From: SIG78 sp045585955
Lineage (GTDB): Bacteria; Verrucomicrobiota; Lentisphaeria; Victivallales; Victivallaceae
Direction: 5' to 3'
Assembly: GCA_045585955.1 (NCBI GenBank)
Contig: JAZMZK010000129.1
Span: 1-49,615, forward strand
Length of the DNA: 49,615 nt
A program made the translations under genes and the position numbers. The notes under the pieces were generated by a model. The model did no database searches. It was not told the DNA's origin and saw nothing but the letters and a program-made list of their open reading frames with translations. Positions 47,133 through 49,615 of this stretch are shown piece by piece (the first letter of the stretch is position 1; every line of letters begins with the position of its first letter).

Positions 47133-48137
47133 ATGTCCAAAGCCTACAATGTCGCCGTAGCCGGTGCTACGGGTGCGGTCGGGATCGAAATGATCAAAAC
47201 GCTGGAAAAGCGTAACTTCCCGGTTAAAAACCTCAAACTGCTGGCGTCTGCCCGTTCTGCCGGTAAAAAACTGACATTCAAAGGCACCGAGATCACTATT
47301 GAAGAAATGACCGAAAATTCCTTCAAGGGTGTGGATATTGCTCTTTTCAGTGCCGGTGGCGATATCTCCAAGCAGTACCGCAAGACCGTGGTGGATTCCG
47401 GCTGCGTTATGGTCGATAACTCCAGTGCTTTCCGTATGGATGACGATGTGCCGCTGGTGGTTCCGGAAGTGAACCCCGAAGATGTAAAATGGCACAATGG
47501 CGTTATCGCCAACCCCAACTGCACCACCGCTATCATGTTGGTAGCAGTTGCTCCGCTGCACCGCGCCAAGAAACTCAAGAGATTGGTCGCTGCCACCTAT
47601 CAGGCAACCAGCGGTGCCGGTGCCAAAGGTATGGAAGAACTCATCGTCCAGACCCGTCAGCTGCTCAACGGCGAAGCTATCGAACCCAAAGCATTTGCCC
47701 ACCGGATCGGCTTCAACCTGATTCCCCACATCGACGTTTTCTATGATAACGGCTACACCAAAGAAGAGCTGAAAATGCTCAACGAAAGCCGCAAGATGCT
47801 GCACCTGCCCGAGTTGCAGCTCTCCTGCACCTGTGTTCGTATTCCGGTGCTGCGTGCCCACAGCGAATCTTTGAATATGGAATTTGAAGAAGATATCACT
47901 CCGGATGAAGTCCGCGCCATCTTGAGCAAGGCTCCCGGCGTGCAGGTGGTCGATGACCCCATGAACAAGGTCTATCCCATGCCTATTGATGCAACTGAAA
48001 AGTACGATGTGCTGGCTGGTCGTATCCGTCAGGATATTTCCCGCAACGATCTCAAGGGTATCGAAATGTTCGTTACCGGCGACCAGTTGCTCAAGGGTGC
48101 CGCTCTCAACGCTGTTCAGATTGCTGAATTGCTGTGA
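47133..48137 (+). CDS. asd: aspartate-semialdehyde dehydrogenase
   Basis: A 334-residue enzyme that reduces aspartyl phosphate to aspartate semialdehyde, the branch point to lysine/diaminopimelate, threonine and methionine. NADP site GATGAVGIEM near residue 11, substrate Arg101 in SSAFRMD, catalytic Cys130 in NPNCTT, Gln157 in YQATSGAG, and His243 in RAHSES are all present. The ATG at 47133 has AAAGGAAAG ahead; an in-frame GTG at 47100 is less likely. It ends in a good terminator. Codon use is that of a highly expressed gene. Confidence 0.97.
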   Translation: MSKAYNVAVAGATGAVGIEMIKTLEKRNFPVKNLKLLASARSAGKKLTFKGTEITIEEMTENSFKGVDIALFSAGGDISKQYRKTVVDSGCVMVDNSSAFRMDDDVPLVVPEVNPEDVKWHNGVIANPNCTTAIMLVAVAPLHRAKKLKRLVAATYQATSGAGAKGMEELIVQTRQLLNGEAIEPKAFAHRIGFNLIPHIDVFYDNGYTKEELKMLNESRKMLHLPELQLSCTCVRIPVLRAHSESLNMEFEEDITPDEVRAILSKAPGVQVVDDPMNKVYPMPIDATEKYDVLAGRIRQDISRNDLKGIEMFVTGDQLLKGAALNAVQIAELL

Positions 48138-48159
48138 GATTGATCGCTTAAAACACTTT

Positions 48160-48200
48160 AAGGTATTGCTGCAAAAAAAACTTGCGGCAATGCCTTTTTT
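48160..48200 (+). terminator. terminator after asd
   Basis: AAGGTATTGCTGC pairs with GCGGCAATGCCTT, with an A-rich loop and a T6 tail. It lies just ahead of the ribosome site of the next gene. Confidence 0.85.
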
Positions 48201-48223
48201 ATTTTTATTACAGGAGAGTTGTT

Positions 48224-49147
48224 ATGGATCGTACACCTGAATTTATGCAGAAGATCGGCAGTATTGACTGCGACATCGTGGAAGCCAATCCCGTAGTGTG
48301 GAAGGGCGAACTTTTGATTTTTGAATATATCCGCGGCCTTGCCAACGATAAACTCCACGGTACCGGTCGTCAGCGTTGCTATTTCAACAACAGCTGGATC
48401 TCTTATTTCCGTTTCCGCAAAGTCAGCGATAACACTTTTTCGCTGCCTTTCGGTTTGGGCTTGCACATGGGCAACGCCTATGTCGATGGCGACCGTATGG
48501 TCGTTACTTGCGGTTCCGACTGGGGCGGCAGCCGTTTTTATCAGCTGGAAAGTAAAGACCTTATCCGCTGGACAACTCCCCGCTTGATCCTTGACGATCC
48601 CAAACAGGTCGGCTTCAACACTTCCGTATGCAAAGCCGATAACAAATTCGTAATGATCTACGAGCTGGGCGCTCCCAAAGAAAAAGTTGGCGATCACCCC
48701 TTTACCATGTTCTTTGCCGAAAGTAAAGACTTGGTTTCGTGGCGTGCCATCGACGGTGCCGTTTTCGGTTTTGACCACTACACCGGCGGCCCCATGGTGC
48801 GTTATTTTGCCGGTTACTACTATGTATTCTACCTCGGCGGCAGCTACGAAGAGGGTTTTGAAACCGTCGTTGCCCGTTCCAAAGACTTGAAAAACTGGGA
48901 TTACAGCAAAAAGATCGTGCTGGGCTATGGCGAAAAAGATTACAATCTTCACACCGTATTCCCCGAAAGCGAGATCCCCCGCCTGAAAGCCGCCAAAAAT
49001 ATCAACGCTTCCGACCTTGATATGTGCGAATTCAACGGCAATTTGGAACTCGTTTACAGTTGGGGCAATCAGCGTGGCGTGGAATTCCTCGCCCGTGCCG
49101 TCGTCCCCAACATGACTGAACAACAATTCTGCGAATCGTTTTTTTGA
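48224..49147 (+). CDS. five-bladed beta-propeller glycosidase-like protein (GH43-type)
   Basis: A 307-residue protein with the repeated Asp-box-like strands of five-bladed glycosidase propellers: RVFFxx-type units such as SRFYQLESKDLIRWTTPR, TMFFAESKDLVSWR and ETVVARSKDLKNWDYS, each ending in a KDLxxW turn. GH43/GH32/GH130-type enzymes share this; the acidic triad cannot be fixed by eye. It has no signal peptide, so it should act in the cytoplasm. The ATG at 48224 follows AGGAGAG. Codon use suggests high expression. An earlier in-frame start at 48182 lies inside the asd terminator. Confidence 0.75.
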   Translation: MDRTPEFMQKIGSIDCDIVEANPVVWKGELLIFEYIRGLANDKLHGTGRQRCYFNNSWISYFRFRKVSDNTFSLPFGLGLHMGNAYVDGDRMVVTCGSDWGGSRFYQLESKDLIRWTTPRLILDDPKQVGFNTSVCKADNKFVMIYELGAPKEKVGDHPFTMFFAESKDLVSWRAIDGAVFGFDHYTGGPMVRYFAGYYYVFYLGGSYEEGFETVVARSKDLKNWDYSKKIVLGYGEKDYNLHTVFPESEIPRLKAAKNINASDLDMCEFNGNLELVYSWGNQRGVEFLARAVVPNMTEQQFCESFF

Positions 49148-49615
49148 TGGGGCGCAACGCGCCAAAAATATAGCGTGTCTTGCGGCGCCTTGCGAAAGTT
49201 AAAGCACTGTAAATTTCAGGCGGTTACCTTACAGGTAGCCGCCTGAATTTTTCAGCACTTTCCTTTTTCGCAATCCATCCGCAACCCATCGCCATCTTTT
49301 TGGCGGTTACGCCCCTTTGGTGCTGTTTGCTTGCTGGAGTGGGGTATTGGTTCTTTTGCTGTTGGCAATTGTTAAAATACGGTAAGCCTTATGCGGTTAC
49401 CTTACAGGTAGCCGCCTGAATTTTTCAGCACTTGCCGTATTTGCAATGCATCCCCAATCCTCTCCTATATGTTTATCAGTTACGCCCCTTGGGTGCTGTT
49501 TGCTTGCAAGGGTGTGATATTGGTTCTTTTGCTGTTGGCAATTGTTAAAATACGGTAAGCCTTATGCGGTTACCTTACAGGTAGCCGCCTGAATTTTTCA
49601 GCACTTGCCGTATTT
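49148..49615. other. non-coding end region with tandem repeats
   Basis: No ordinary gene is seen. From 49218 onward the DNA is a 173-bp tandem repeat (separate entry). The first 70 bases after the glycosidase stop include GGCGC/GCGCC-like inverted bases without a T tract. Confidence 0.6.
49221..49615. repeat. 173-bp tandem repeat, at least 2.3 units
   Basis: CGGTTACCTTACAGGTAGCC starts at 49221, 49394 and 49567, exactly 173 bases apart. Each unit holds a hairpin (in the first unit 13 bp, CAGGCGGTTACCT with AGGTAGCCGCCTG) followed by AATTTTT, a terminator-like tail. In the second unit CTTGCCGTATTT (49431-49442) and AAATACGGTAAG (49548-49559) are inverted arms. The array continues past the window. 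Confidence 0.88.

Noticed and set aside
49221..49615. CRISPR array
   Set aside because: The whole 173-bp unit repeats with no unique spacers, and there are no cas genes. The Cas4-like nuclease at 1491 is 47 kb away and fits a phage operon better.

Overview
The window is a bacterial chromosome segment of roughly balanced GC content. Its gene set fits the Planctomycetes-Verrucomicrobia-Chlamydiae superphylum, most likely a gut Lentisphaerota/Victivallales relative. That is an inference from a Hanks-type kinase beside an ECF sigma factor, many Sel1-repeat and exported hypothetical proteins, glycosidases, mreB and a sigma-54 clpB promoter. No rRNA or marker gene decides it.

Left part (1 to about 22 kb) is accessory DNA. 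Bases 1-3560 look phage- or plasmid-derived: a nucleotidyltransferase-like pair, a RecB/Cas4-type Fe-S nuclease, a DUF932 protein and two small zinc-ribbon proteins, closed by a strong terminator. A large nested inverted repeat (3697-3850) follows. From 3971 to 20931 every gene is on the plus strand, and most encode exported or membrane proteins of unknown function: two Sel1-repeat proteins, a ComEC-like metallo-beta-lactamase protein, two paralogous exported proteins (one split by a one-base slip in an A run), a transmembrane Ser/Thr kinase, an ECF sigma factor with a soluble zinc anti-sigma protein, a DUF4349 protein, and a lipoprotein-like/radical SAM pair bracketed by direct repeats. An Inovirus Gp2-like gene lies just below tRNA-Arg(CCG), which probably marks the edge of this variable region.

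Right part (22-49 kb) is mostly conserved housekeeping DNA: mreB, a MetY-type sulfhydrylase, a class II glutamine amidotransferase, an HD hydrolase, an aminotransferase with an Lrp regulator, clpB behind a textbook sigma-54 promoter with two palindromic upstream sites, a clan GH-A glycosidase, lgt-rluD, a parvulin-cyclophilin fusion, a degenerate spermidine-synthase-like membrane protein, marC, two small heat-shock proteins, rpsO, a lactonase-fold protein, tsaC, a sodium/solute symporter, asd and a beta-propeller glycosidase. tRNA-Gln(TTG) and tRNA-Leu(TAG) are also present. The last 400 bases are a 173-bp tandem repeat that runs off the window.

The signals most worth a second look are the two-hairpin repeat present at 10.3 kb and 44.5 kb with covarying stems, the repeat-bracketed radical SAM cassette, the structured element at 3.7 kb, the A8 slip site, the clpB enhancer/sigma-54 region, the duplicated tRNA-Gln 3' end beside a three-way-junction fold, and the terminal tandem repeats.
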